A stretch of DNA of 64,000 nucleotides from Chrysoporthe austroafricana. Its lineage: Eukaryota > Ascomycota > Sordariomycetes > Diaporthales > Cryphonectriaceae. Location: the NCBI GenBank assembly GCA_001051155.2, contig JYIP02000005.1:2294001-2358000 (forward strand), in the 5' to 3' direction. A program made the translations under genes and the position numbers. Below are positions 44,209 to 56,702 of the stretch, in pieces. How positions within the stretch are numbered: the stretch's first letter is position 1; the number at the start of each line of letters is the position of its first letter. The notes below the pieces were generated by a model, which saw only the letters and a list, made by a program, of their open reading frames with translations, did no database searches and had not been told where the DNA came from.

Positions 44209-45375
44209 TTAGTATTGCGCGGGTCGCCAGTAGTTAAAATGCTCTGCTTGGCGCTGTGCCTCCTCCTGCTCCACAGTAGCCTGCTCGGTCGCGGCAACCA
44301 TGGCTAGGGCGTCCAGTCCGCTGGGAGTCCTCGAGGCAATGGAAGGCCTCGCCAACCCCTCTGACAAGGTGGGAGACATCATCCGAGTGGACTGGATAGA
44401 GGGCGACAACAGGGGAGGTGTGTCCCTGGGCGAGGAGAACCTGCTGTAGCTGCCCCTGCTCGATGCTGACTGGCGACGAGAAGCCAGGGAGGGCCGGCGG
44501 GCTTGTCTGGCCGAGGCGCGCGACTTCTCCCTGCGATGCGTCTCAAGGTGCTGCTTCATGTTGTCCTGGCGGGTGAACCGCTTGGGGCACCCCTCGAAGG
44601 TGCAGGAGATGGGCTTGAGACCCTCATGGATCTTGGCGTGGCGCGAGGCATGGCCGGATGTGGTGAAGGACTTGTCGCAGGAGGGGTCCTTGCACGGGTA
44701 GCGCTTCTGGCTGCCGTTCTTGCTCTTGCTCCCCTTCTTGCACCCGGCGTCGGACTTCTCCTCATATCGGGGCTCCCGGGCTGCGGCCTGGCGCTGGTCC
44801 ATGAGGGGTAGCTCAGAGTAAGGAGAGTCATCGGTGCCTTCGACGCTGTGGTGGACTGCGAGTTCTGGCAAGGCCGTGACGGGTTTGTGGGATTCGGCGC
44901 TGTGGCGGTAGTGGAAATCCTCGAGGCTTGACGAGGACGAAGCGGCGCCGAACGTCGCGCCGTAAGGGTTGGAGCTCCGCCGGCTGCTCAGCTCGGGAGT
45001 GGGCGGAGCCCTGGTCTCCATGGTCCCTGCGACCTTGTGGAAGGACGAGATGGGCGGGAGAACGGTGTGGCCCTCGCCGCTGTACAGATGGGAGGCGGCG
45101 TCCTTGGGGTTTGAGAAGAGCGGCTCATGGTAGGCGCTGTTCGGCGTCAAGGGGCTGTCGTAGCCGCTGGCCTGAGAATCGTACGAGTAAGAGCGCGCGA
45201 GATCTGGGGTGTTGGGATACGAGGCATCTCGCTTCTGGGCGCCCTGGGCGTAAGAACTGTAGGCTGGGTGTACAGTAGTGTAAGACTGGCGGGTCTCACG
45301 AGGGGGCATTTCGTTGGTCTCGTGGAGGAGTGAAACGAGCCGCCCTGAGGCATCTCGTTGAATGTGGTGAGACAT
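44209..45375 (-). CDS. C2H2 zinc-finger transcription factor, Nrg1-like
   Basis: Single-exon gene, 388 aa. Two adjacent C2H2 fingers lie at 228-250 (Cys228, Cys233, His246, His250) and 258-280 (Cys258, Cys263, His276, His280). The FTTSGHxxRHxKIH first finger and the FTRQDNMKQH second finger match the pattern of the Nrg1/Nrg2 repressor family. A Lys/Arg-rich stretch directly before the fingers and an Arg-rich stretch after them can act as nuclear signals. The N-terminal 200 residues are Ser/Tyr/Pro-rich, including a Pro-rich motif (VLPPISSFHKVAG) also seen in other fungal C2H2 regulators. Yeast Nrg1 represses glucose- and stress-controlled genes; a comparable role here is inference. Almost 10 kb of gene-free DNA lies upstream. 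Confidence 0.87.
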   Translation of the reverse strand: MSHHIQRDASGRLVSLLHETNEMPPRETRQSYTTVHPAYSSYAQGAQKRDASYPNTPDLARSYSYDSQASGYDSPLTPNSAYHEPLFSNPKDAASHLYSGEGHTVLPPISSFHKVAGTMETRAPPTPELSSRRSSNPYGATFGAASSSSSLEDFHYRHSAESHKPVTALPELAVHHSVEGTDDSPYSELPLMDQRQAAAREPRYEEKSDAGCKKGSKSKNGSQKRYPCKDPSCDKSFTTSGHASRHAKIHEGLKPISCTFEGCPKRFTRQDNMKQHLETHRREKSRASARQARRPSLASRRQSASSRGSYSRFSSPRDTPPLLSPSIQSTRMMSPTLSEGLARPSIASRTPSGLDALAMVAATEQATVEQEEAQRQAEHFNYWRPAQY

Positions 45376-48300
45376 GTTGTGAGAGGCTTGTGACTGAACA
45401 CCGGTTTCAAAGTAAGCCTCTGGAATTCAAGTACAATCTCAAATCATTCCGGACGGACACAGATGCGGACTAGAGTATATCGTAGTCTTGTCTTTGGAAG
45501 ACTGCGCCCGTGAAATTCTTCAGGAGCACGAGGCATGCAAGTAAAAGCACGATAGCCGCTGTACATACATGTGAGTAGGCTGATACAGGACCAGAAGTAA
45601 TATCACCCAAATTGGGCCTTCGGCTGATGACGGTTCCCAAAAGATGATCTCCCAGAAGCCTCGAGCCACACTAGGATTTTCGTATTGGGTGTTGCACGTC
45701 AACCGTTACTCGCAGGGCACGTCAGAAAAGTACACGATGAGTCTCGAGGTCCGGTGGGTGAGGCCTCGCGGTGCTGGGACGACGAAGGTTGGGCTGGTAG
45801 GGGGAAAACGGCCTCGGAATGCTGAGCTGTTGTCCTGGAGGCTTGAGTATATAAGACCAATTCGACACAGGGGCCGGACAATATGTCGAGTCCGTAGAAA
45901 GAGGTTCTGACGAAGGGTGCGTGTAGAAAGTGTGGGAGCGAGAGCGGTTACTCAGGTGGTAAAGTGCGTAGGGCAGCCTTCCGGATTTAAAGAGGTGCGA
46001 GAGGCCCACTGCCCAGGGAAAAAAGGAACGCAGCAGCAACTCGGATAGCGTTGCACGCAGATCCCTGCAGACTGCCGACAGCCTGCCCCAGGCGCTGGGC
46101 CTGGTCGGGGGGTCTGAACGCATTCTACGGTCTGCTGCCCGCTTCCAAGTGCCGCGAGTAAGAGTTCGCCGAACATGGGAAAGTTGGAAAGCCCCCCAGG
46201 ACCCGCGACCCCAATTCTCGATTCTCCCTTCTGTCTCGCGACCTCCCCCCCTGCACCCACCCATTGCCCCTCCAGAGAGCCAAGGGACCGGTCCCCTGCG
46301 AGGGACTGCCCTGGCTGCCCCTGCTCGTACCTACGTACAGTACATCGTGGGAGCCCCTCCCGAGGTACCTCGCCCAGGCGGGCGCCCAGGGACCAGGTGC
46401 CTGCCCCTCCCCCAAGGCGTGGCCCGTAAATTGCGGTGTCTATTCGCTTCCCTTTCCTTCTCTCTTGCGGGCCGCGCAGATTCTATCCTCGGACCTGGTT
46501 TGGGAAACTGGGGAGATCGAACACAGATCCTGTCCTGTCCTGTCCGATTCCTCAGTAATCTCTGATCGAGGCGACGGCCCAGAAACCGGTTTGCCCCAGG
46601 CCTGGCGCGGAGATTTTTGTCCGCTGTGTATTTCGTACACATGTCGTGCATCCCAGGCTCGTGCCCCCCGAGGCTGTCTCCTCTTCGTCGCGCCCAGAAC
46701 TGGCCTGTCTGCTGGGCAGCGTAGTGTGGGGCTGGCCGGCAGGAGCTCCCATCACACCCGAATCTATTGTTCTCGCTTATCTCTCATGGCCTGATGTGCC
46801 CGATTTGACGAATCGTGCCGCGGTGTGATCCCACGACGGCGGAGGGCCGGAGTCCAATCGTCCATGGTGCAACAAAATAGCGGTCCACAAGGCCACCGCC
46901 TCCTACGCTCCCATGAATGAGCTCTGGCGGGCGCTGGGCGCTCACGACGCTCTGGGGCAACGGGCACAGGCGCTCGAGCGCGTCTTCTGGGCGCGGCCGG
47001 CTCGTGCGGAGGTAGCTTGCGGCCGGCCTTGTCTCTGCTGCCCTTCCTCTGCCTCCGTAGGCGACGTTTGCGCCAGAGACGACGACTCGGCCGAGGCACT
47101 CAGGTTTCTAGTGGACCCAGGGACTTGCGGCACCCTGCATTTCCCATGTGCCTGAATCCGGGGCTCAGTAGCTGCCTTCGAAATAGGGATGATGACGTAG
47201 AGGGCGTCTGGGGTCTGATGAGCCGCCTCGCTGCGTTCGATCTGACAGGATATTCTATAGCACGGCATTGCCGGTGTACTGCGGAGACCGCAAAATGCAC
47301 ACCTCGAAATCTTCTAGAACAGGGCTTGTTGAGGGTCAGCTAGCAGGCCTGGGAGACCGACACTCTTCGGATTCATACGAGGCTGTTCCGCGCTGGACGA
47401 ACCCGGCAAGGCAGGCTACCCCTCCCCGGGCGGCCCTCAACATCCCAGAGGAAACCTTATCCTCCGGATATGGCAGATTACGGGTTATGCCCCGTCAGGC
47501 TGTCGAGAGAAGGTGCTGTCTCCTATGGCGACGGCGACGGCCCACGGGCACTCCTGGCGCGCAGGCCATGCCTTGCTGTCGAGCACTTGTGGTGTGCCCG
47601 ACGTCACCTCGAGGGTCCTCGGTGAGCCGTCGCTCGTGGCAGGGCCGACTTGTACCATAGTACACGTCGGCGTGTGCTGTGGTCGTGCCGCGCAGTCTCT
47701 GAAACAACGCTCCTGGGGTCGAAGCTTGGAAGCCTCGTTGGTCGCCTTGCTGGGCCGGCTGTCGCGGGTCTGGGCGGGCATCAGAGTTTCCAGAAGTGGG
47801 AAAAAGCTGCCAGCCAATAATCGGCGTTTCTCGAGGGGATCACCGATCCCGTCGACGTGGTGGGACCAGAGGAGGGCCAGCTGTGCGAGACCCGCGACAT
47901 GGCGGCGGGTACTTGGGCACAAGTACAGTACCGTCGCGCTGTCGGCCGGGAGGTTCCATTCGGAAATCCCAGCAGGGGCCAAGCTTGTCCCTCTCTCTGT
48001 CGCGCACTCTTCTCTCAATGCTTTCCCCATGACACGTACCACTTCTAGGCCGGCCGATGACGATATTGTGAGGATTCTGTGTGCGGGAGGTACTGCATAG
48101 ACGGACGCGAGGCCCGTCTCAAGGATGGACATCTTCGCCAGAGGCGGTATCCCGCTCGATTGGTGAGATGTGACGGGGCCGGACGATTGTGGCCTGAGGT
48201 GGGCGCTGCGTCCTCGCTAGTGTGGCTCGAGAAGCTGGTGGCGGCCCTGCCATTCCCCCTCTCCCGACCTCCCGCTTTCGAGCATGGGCATTCGGCAACA

Positions 48301-48926
48301 TTCCCATGGTGAAGTTTGGGGTATTCTTGGTCGGAGACTTGGTGCCAGGCCGGACCAGATCAAGATCAAGCCCTCACACAGATCAGCAGGAGCAGAGCCG
48401 GCCCCGGGACCAGGACCACACGACCAACTCTGCCACAGCGCGCTGTCCCCGTTGCGGCAGCGCAGCTGCTGTGCCAAGTATCTCGAGGGATGATGTGCTG
48501 GACGATTGCCATAGTGCGGTACAGAGCATGCAGAGGATCGTGATCTCCATGGCCATACGGACATGGCCCACTATTCTGCGAGCCCAAGTTGCCGGGACCC
48601 GGACATAGTTGGCCAGGCGCGTGATTCATCAGTCGCCCGTCGCCAAGCTTGCGACAATGGGTCCCGTATTGTCAGTTTCCCATGCAGATTTGTGATCCGG
48701 GAGCATGGCCAAGAGGGAATCGCGATGGCCACCCGCGACCAACCGGTGCTATCAGGCTGGGCTGGGATGCTCAAGATTCCAGCAGCTCAGACAGGCACGA
48801 CACTACAGGGTCCCTCTCTCCCGAGCCCTTGGGAGGTCAGTCTCGGGCCCGGTCAGGCACCAGACACGCGGCCGAGCGCGCGCCATTATTTCGAGCCTGT
48901 CCATCGTCCATCCCTTCTAGGCTACT

Positions 48927-48950
48927 CTGGCTGGCTGGCTGGCTGGCTGG
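48927..48950. repeat. (CTGG)6 microsatellite
   Basis: Six perfect tandem CTGG units in non-coding sequence. Confidence 0.9.
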
Positions 48951-49862
48951 CTTTGCTGGCCGTCCTGCCAAGGAAGTCGAAAGGGTCTGCTGAGTACAGT
49001 ACTTGGTACCTCAGCACGGGAACGGGCGCTGCCCTGGTTTGCCCGTTATGGGACAGGGGGGGTCTGCAACGGCGATTTGGCAGGAGAGGGCAGCAGCAGC
49101 CTGCGAGTGTGTGTGTGATGTGTGACTGGGCGGGGTGGGCAACCTCTGGGCTTCGGTGCCTCGCCCGCCTCGCCTCTCCCGCAGCGCGGCGCGAACAATT
49201 CGAGGAGAGGAAACTTCATCAAACAAGCCCGGGAGCAAGCCTGTCATAAGCGCAGTTTGACAGATCGAAAATTAAGCTGTTGATCGAGCCAGTCCAGCGG
49301 AAACGCTAGAGAGGACCCCACTCTACAGCAGGCGTCAGGGTCCTGTCTGGGGTCCTGCTGGGGTCCTGCTGGGATGGCGGCCGGGGTCCCCTCCCCCTGG
49401 CACCCTGGCCTCCTGCAACCGTCAGACCCGTCCCTCAGGGACAGCTGACACAGGCATGGCGATCCCTTCCTCAGGGCCTCGGAGACAGCAGGAGATACCT
49501 GTGGTCCCCTCCTGTGGTCCCTCCCGTTCGTGCCGTGGTCCCCCTCCCGCGGTGGTGTCTGTCCCGCCATTCCTGCGCCGGGCTGCGGTGTGTGCGCCTG
49601 GGAGGGGGACCGAGGAAGCAGAGAGCACCGCCGCGCGCATGTGAGCCCAGGCGGCGACGACGACGGGTCACGACCGACAGGCGGGTTTTGGAGTTCCACC
49701 ACATCTCTGTCGCGCCATGTGCACATGTTCGGCCTGCGGGCCCTGATCGCAGTCGAACGCGCATTTCCTTGAAAACTGGAGCCGAAGGGTCTAGACTCCG
49801 GACCACACCACCTGGCTACGTCACGGTGCCGGGGCGAGGGGGCACCGCGAGGGGGAGAGAGA

Positions 49863-49899
49863 GGGGGGTGCGAGGGGGGTGCGAGGGGGGTGCGAGGGG
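49863..49899 (+). repeat. 11-bp G-rich tandem repeat with G-quadruplex potential
   Basis: Three full GGGGGGTGCGA units plus a fourth G-run give G6-TGCGA-G6-TGCGA-G6-TGCGA-G4, which satisfies the four-G-tract quadruplex pattern with 5-nt loops on the plus strand. Confidence 0.85.
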
Positions 49900-52800
49900 A
49901 GAAAAAAATAAAATGGAAATAATAGAACCAGAAAGGGGACCGCGAGAGGGAGAGAGAGGCTGCAGCTGTGGATCGAGCCAGGAGCTGTCAAGGGGCCAGG
50001 CGGCGGGCCCCACAGGTGGCCCCACAACCCACGGGCCCCACAGGTCCCAGGCATCAGGTCCCCCTCAGGTCCCGCGCTCCCACTGCTGGGCGCCGCCCGT
50101 CACCGTAGCATGCACACCTGCTACCTCCGCCAGACCTTCACCTCTCCTCACCCTGCCGTGCCTAACCTGCAGCGCTGCAGGCCGCGGTGGGGGGGCATCC
50201 CAAGGGTCCTTCCTCATCAGGCTCTCCTGTGTGGCTTTGGCTGCGCCCTTCCCTCATCAGCGCATGGAGCCCCAGGGGGGCCTAGCAGGGGGCAGCGGGC
50301 CTCTTGGGCGGTTGCGATTGGGGCGTCGCTGGAACGAGTCAATGGGCTTGGTGTACTGGAAATACTGGGTGGGCGGGCCATGCCATGGCTGTGCAGTCAT
50401 GCTCTGATTTTCACCGCGATCGCATTGCCTATTGTTCGATCGCCTTCAGCCTGGCCGATTGCCTCTGCCACCCGGCACGGCCACAACCACCCGCCCCCCC
50501 ACGCCCTGATCAGATCGCGATCGTGGTGCGACTGGCGGAGGATCAGCTCCGGCCGCGCCCCTCGCCTGTACCACGCTCTCTGCCCTGATTCCTCTTTTTT
50601 GGCTTTTTGGGCTTTGCTCAGCTCCCAATCAAGCCTGTCCGCCAGTCAGCCTCGCCTGGCCCGATCCAGTCCCTCACTTTACGTAGGGCGTGTAACTTCG
50701 GCCCGGGTGTCTTCCCCGTGCGGGAAGCTCTGCTTCCTTGTTTTTCTTCTTTTTTTTTCCTTCTTTTTCGTTCGAGAAGGGGGCCACGGGGGTGGGGCCC
50801 TTTCTTTAGCAGGCCTGGCTGGCATTTGTAATCTCGCATTGCCGTCCACGGCCCAGAGTCGACTGCAGAGCTAGTGGTGATATCGCCCTGGCCTCTCCCC
50901 AGGGCTCGCCGTGAGGTTCCAGGTGGCCCAGCGCCAGGGTCACAGAACTAGACCTCCATCATGCGTCAAGTTTAGGACCTGTCATCGAGACTCATGAATC
51001 GCGGGGCGAACAAAATCCATAAATCTGGCAGACGTGCTTCCAGAGCTGTGGCGTCCTGAGCATACGAGATGAACCCCGCCGACCTACAACGGGCATTCTG
51101 GCAATTTCGGTTCTGCGAATCGGGAGCCCGGCGGCTCTCCCAACGACCAGATTCCCATCCTCACCATCTCTCAACACGCCCGCCACGGAGCTCTGCGCGA
51201 CACAAGGCCCGCGCGGGTTCTCCCAAGATTTGGGGGGGGGGTGTTGGCAGGGAAGCTTTTGTTGGGCCGCGCAAACCACGGCCAGCCAGTGGTGGGAGCT
51301 CTGCAGCTCAAGCTTTCGCCGGGCTCGATTTTGAGTTTCGAGCCGCGCCATCGCCCACCTCTGCGCTGGACCTGCTGCTATGGTGGCCGGCCGTGCCCTC
51401 GGGCGCTCGCGCCCTTACCGGTACCACGGTACCTACTTGCTGCCCGCGGTCCCGCGTACGGGCCAATGCCCGCTGCATATCGCCTGGAGCGTACTGGGTG
51501 CTTAGTGTAGTATGTAGTAGTAGTATATGCCCCGGTCCTAGAATCGGAAACGCGTAGCACCTATTCCTGACACCACCATGGACGGGTCATCCCACAAGAG
51601 GTTAACCCGCCCAGAGGCCTGGCCGTGCCCTTAGACAACCATCCCACGGGATGTTATCATAAGGGTCTCTCTACCCCTCCACATATTAGAGTTCTCGCGC
51701 GCGCTCGCCAAGGTCAATCTGAGTCAGCCTCATGATATCTCCGGCGCGTTAAGACACACGGACCTTGAGATTCTGAGATAGGGCTGCCTCCCGAAAAAAC
51801 GACTGCTCACACACACATGTCCGACGGGCCAGATCTCGTCCCCGTGGCAGGGCCCTGGGTCGGTCCCCAGGGCGGAGATTCGCACAGGAAGCCCATCACG
51901 CGCGAGGGGGCCAGGCACGTGCCGAGTTGGGACGAGCTCCGGACCGCTAATAGCACCACCCGGCCTATAGAACGTGGTGTTGATGGTTGCTTGTCCTGGG
52001 GAGCTCCCTGGATGCGGCAAGGCCCTGCCCTCCTCGAGCCATCCCAGGACGAGGCGCCTGCACACCGGTCAGACGCAGCCAGGGGAGGAACTCGAGCAGC
52101 ACGCGCATGCGCATGCTGGAGCTCTCTGCCGTGGTAGTATCTGACCTTGGACCCCAGAGAGACCCCGACTGCCCGGGCAGCTCTCAAGCCACCCGCGCCA
52201 GTCCGGTAGCCTCCCCCGGGCCTGAGACCTCTCCTGAGGAGATCTCTCCTCTCGACCCCCTCCTCCCCGTGCAAGGATCTCGCCAACCTTCTGGACGCAT
52301 CCGCATGCGACGCTGCTGTGTACAGAGTTCCGGACAGTCGACTCCGGTGGTGTGATGTTTGTCTGACCGCGCCGCGACATCGCGCAATGCAGGGTTCAAA
52401 TAGGAGACGGCATGAGGAGGGACCCTTGCCACCCGTCCACCCATACACCATCCCATCCAGCCGGTCGCGCTCAGGTGAGCTCGGGCGCGAAGCAGCCACA
52501 CATACCCTCGGTCTGTAAATTACGGCGCACAGGAGGCAGGCCCAGGATGCGCTCCGGTTCGCCAGACCGGCGGGATTACATGCGCAGGAGATCCCCACAC
52601 CCCTACGTCAGTTCAACGCCCAGCCGGAAAAAGCCTGGGAACGAAGAGCGCTGATCCGGCTCTGCTCGAGGCCGATCAGGTCTTGTTGCTGCAGGTCAAC
52701 AAGAGAATGAAGATCCTCGGGGGCGGGGGTTTAGCGGGCATGCTGAGGGCTCTTTGGCCGGATGCGGGGGAGGGAGGGGGGAGGAGGGGGGGGTGGCGCG

Positions 52801-55255
52801 TGGTGCGCGGGTGATGCAAACATGGGAAATTGGAGAAATCCCATCCTCGGGTCCCAGAATTCCATCATCCTCATGTCATGGCTGGCCACCCTTTCCCCAC
52901 GGTCTCACCCCGGGTAAAGCGGGCGCTCGCCACATCGCATTACAAAGCCCATCGTTCCTGTCTGGAGCGGACGAAGCTCGGCAGAGCTCACCAAGGACCT
53001 CTTGTCGATTCTCTGCATTTCCGGGCTGGGCGGGACGGCGATCAGCCAGCCCACCTGCTGGGCCTGCAAGCAGCAGGTGTGAATGATGAGGTGGGCTCGA
53101 CACCGCCATCATTTGTCCGCCACGGCGCTTGCTCGTTGCCACAGCACAGACTTCTCGGCTACCGCTGTACCTCGCCCACATCCCGCGTTCGTGATGATTG
53201 CAGCCCCCGTGGTATGACGAATAGGATGTATATCCTGTGGGTTGCCATCTCGAACACACTTACTTGTAGTGTGGCTGGTGGTGCGAGATCTTACCAGCCC
53301 GAGGGAGGCACTAGGGAGGCGGGAGGGACGGCGGTTGCAACAAAAGACTTGTGAACGAACACCACGGCGGCGAGAAAGCGGTGCTTAGTGGTAATGAGGT
53401 GCAGGTGCCTGGCTCCTCTGCATCTTGAGATGGAGGCAGCTGCTGTGTTACCTCTGCGGGTTGGAGCAAGTGTGGGACTGCAATGCATTGGCCCGATTGT
53501 CTGGTTCCGAGTTGCACGAATTAATTTAATTGCCTTCACAATGCCCTACCCCTCTTGTTCTACTGTCGTCGCCTCCCCCCGTCGCACCCAAGTGGCGAGG
53601 CTTTCCATACAGCTTTAAGATGAATCTGAGGGCCGCATCAGGTATAAGGAGAGAACTAAAGCTCGAAGCAAGATAGATACTCAGGTATCTGGTGACGGTA
53701 CTTGGAATATATGCCGCGGGATAGTGGCAATGTATCTATCTGCTATTATCCTAAACCCTCTCCAAAAACCCAATCCCTACAACTGCCGCGGGATGTTTCA
53801 GGGTGGACTTGCCCCTCTGGGTGCAGGAACAGATCCATGTGCAGATGAACAGTGAGCCTTGGACGTCATATTGCCATCCCAGAGGTCCTCCCCAAGGGTG
53901 AAATGTCATATGAAGGAGGCAAGGCCGCAGTCCGAGTGACCTTTGGCCGGAGGCTAGAATGTTAGTAGATCTGCAATGTTGCCGTCAAACGCAGATAAAT
54001 CTATTGCCGTGTGCCAGCGAGGCCTCCTTCCAAACACATCGGGTCGGGACAGACCATTGTGTGGTGTCTCCTGTCGGACAAGAGAGGGAGAGCAGTGGCG
54101 ATACCTTGCTGCGCTTTGAATGAGTCTCGCGGTCGTAGGGTCGCCGGCGCTAGCCCAGTCCTACTCTCCCGGATGTCGGACCTCCTGCTGCAAAGGGAAC
54201 AGGAAGTACTTCAGACCATCGAGCTACTGGGCCATCCACTCCCTCTCTCGTTCATCAAGATAGCCTCGCTAAAAGCTGATGCCTAGACAGCATTCGCCTG
54301 CTTTCTTCTTTCGTCACGCCCGCCTCACTCAACCGCGGCAACAGCGGGTGAAGCCGAGGAGGGCTCGAAGGTCTGTCCCACGGGGGCAGAGCGTAGTACT
54401 CTTCACAGGCGACCCAGTTCTCGGCCGGCAGATGATGCTCCGTAGAGAGCGGTTGTCGTGAGGGTGAGGGGGAGCGTCGTGAGCCTGGGGGTGTCTGGTG
54501 GTCAGACACAGAGTCGGTCCTTCAGAGCTTGAGGGTGGTGACTGGCGGGGGCTGTGTCCATATCTGAGCTGTCATGAGGAGGAGGTGCGAGTGGGGATCA
54601 ATCTCGAGCACGCCAGCTGATGGTCATCCTCATGCCCTGCTACTGGTCTCTCGGGCGTGGGCGTGAGCTTGGGTTTCCCATCTCGCACATGCGGAGGCAC
54701 GCATCCGCCCAACAGGCCCTCGGGTTTGGAGGTGAGACCAGGCGTGCCAATGTGGTTTCGCCTGCGCCGACATGGTCGAGGGCGATGGCGACGGCGTGCA
54801 CTATCAGTACGAGCCCGTCACTTGCTCGTACTGATGCGGGGGTCCTGATTGTGGCGTCCGGTTTACAGGATGTCGACATCCTGAGTGAGGCCCGTGAGGC
54901 GTTAGCTGTTGAGAGCTCGACACGACCTCGAGTTGGTTGCTGCAGCGGCGGAAGAGGGTGGGTGATGCTATGGTCGTCGGTTTAGCTTCATCGCAAGAAC
55001 CGCAGACTAGCTCACCACCTTGGAGGCCTGGCATCTCCTGTGTACGAAGCAGCATGACCGTTGATTGAGTGACACTTTGTATGATCTCAGATTTGGGTAG
55101 GAAAACTCTACGAGTCTCATGCTGCCTCAACGCCGAACACGTTCTACGTGCTGCTACCACACCGCCTTCAGGATTCCAATGCTGCCGTAAGTACTAACCA
55201 ATCAACAGTTCTCATTAGGGACCTCCCCAGGCCATCCACTCCCTTCGACTCCTGA

Positions 55256-56702
55256 CTAGTGCCCGCTCTTGACCTTCAGCAGCGACAGATCCGGCACCTC
55301 GTCCAGGTCATCCGCCCACAGCGCCGAGTCCTGGGCGGCGGCATGCGCCATCTCGTACTGCTCGTCCGTCTGGACGACCAGGACGCGGTGCGTCCTGCCG
55401 TCCTTGTGCACGGCGAGGCCTACGTCCCGCACGACCTTGCCGGTCTCGGCCGCGTCCCGGGTCTCGTTCCGCTCGTCGTCGATCTCGAAGCCCAGGCAGG
55501 CGCACTGGTCGACCACCGCCTTGCGCAGCCGGTCGCTCTTCTCGCCGATGCCGCCGGCGAAGACGAGCGCGTCGACCTGGCCCCGGAGCGTGACGTAGTA
55601 GGAGCCGACGAAGCCGCAGATGCGGTCGACAAAGAGGTCGAAGGCGAGCCGGTGCGCCGGGTCCGACGAGCTGGCGATGGTGCCGAAGTTGGTCGTCCCC
55701 GTGAGCGCCTTCCACCCGGCCTCCTTGTTGAGGATCGTCTCGGCGACCGAGATGTGCAGCTCCTTGGTCGAGGCGGGCGACAGCTTGCCCACGTCGGAGG
55801 CGTAGTGGAAGACCAGGCTGGGAGATTTGTCAGCCGGCCGGTGAGAAGTCTTGTCTCCCTCCCGGGGCCACATTGGGCCACGAGCCGAGGGACGGGACGG
55901 GGGCGCATCATGTGCGGATCCGCACTCACCTAGGGTCGATACTGCCACTCCTCGTGGCGCCGGGCAGGCCTGCCAGCGGCGTCAGCCCCATGCTGGTGTC
56001 CCAGCTCTTTCCACCGCGGATGGCGCAGGCGCTGGCGCCGCTGCCGAGGTGCAGGGCGATGAGGTTCACGTCGCGGACGTCCTTGCGCAGGAAGGCGGCG
56101 GCGGTGCGGGTGATGAAGGAGTAGCTGATGCCGTGGAAGCCGTACTTGCGCAGGCCGTTCTTGCGGGCGAGGGCCTGGTCGATGGGGTAGGTGCGCACGT
56201 GGGCGGGGAGGCTCGCGTGGAACTGGGTGTCGAAGCAGGCGACGTTGACGGCGCCGGGCAGCTGGCCGATGCAGCTCTTGACGATCTCGAGCGAGGGCGC
56301 GTTGTGCAGCGGGGCGAGGTCGTTGAGCTCCTCGAGGCGGTGGTACGTCGCCTCGTTGATGACCTGCGCGGTGCGGAAGTCGCCCCCGTGGACGATGCGG
56401 TGGCACACGATGGCCACGTCCTCCTTGCGCGCGAGCTGCGGCAGCGCCGGGTCGTCGACGAGGGTGGCCAGGAGGATGCGGAAGGCGTCGTCCTGGCTGG
56501 CGACCCTGTTGTCGCCGCCGAGCTCCTCGTCCTTGGACACGGTTTGCCCGCCGCGCACGTAGGAGCGCTTGGGCGGCGGCGAGGTCAGCCCGCTGATCTG
56601 GGCCTCGGCGAGCTGTGCCGGGCTGCCGTGGGCCTCGGCCTCGTAGACGGAGATCTTGACGGAGGAGGACCCCGCGTTGACGGAGAGGATGATCTTCTTC
56701 AT
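55256..56702 (-). CDS. ACK1: Acetate kinase
   Basis: Two exons, 56702-55930 and 55817-55256, with a 112-bp phase-2 intron (GTGAGT donor, CCCAG acceptor), give 444 aa. The enzyme interconverts acetyl phosphate plus ADP and acetate plus ATP; in fungi it is thought to work with phosphoketolase, which is not in this window. The ASKHA-fold signatures are intact: IILSVNAGSSSVK at the N-terminus, CHRIVHGGD, the HGISYSFI region, ALHLGSGASACAIRGGKSWD, then the catalytic stretch GLTPLAGLPGATRSGSIDPS, which spans the splice junction, and FAGGIGEKSD near the C-terminus. The ATG at 56702 (MKKIILS) is used because the upstream frame is only leader. A TATA-like AAATATAT lies at 56881-56888. Confidence 0.93.

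Larger units (their letters stand above)
45376..55255. other. 9.9-kb region without supportable genes upstream of the Nrg1-like gene
   Basis: Many frames of 100-300 codons are open here on both strands, but they overlap each other, are Arg/Pro/Gly/Ser-rich and carry no domain; GC-rich DNA gives these by chance. The first about 750 bp are pyrimidine-rich on the minus strand, and the minus strand lacks ATG from about 45571 to 46120, fitting a long leader of the C2H2 gene. Further out lie a CTGG repeat (48927-48950), a G-rich tandem repeat (49863-49899), dense GGTCC/CCCCT elements (49330-50110) and three copies of GTACAGTAC. Bases 53520-54010 are AT-richer. Confidence 0.5.

Noticed and set aside
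48563..49249. 228-codon plus-strand frame
   Set aside because: No domain, mixed low-complexity composition, and it contains the CTGG microsatellite in frame.
49514..50407. 297-codon plus-strand frame
   Set aside because: It runs through the G-rich tandem repeat and is Gly/Arg/Pro-rich without domain character, consistent with chance in GC-rich DNA.
51807..52598. 263-codon minus-strand frame
   Set aside because: Arg/Ser/Ala-rich, overlapped by equally open frames on the other strand, and no motif is seen.
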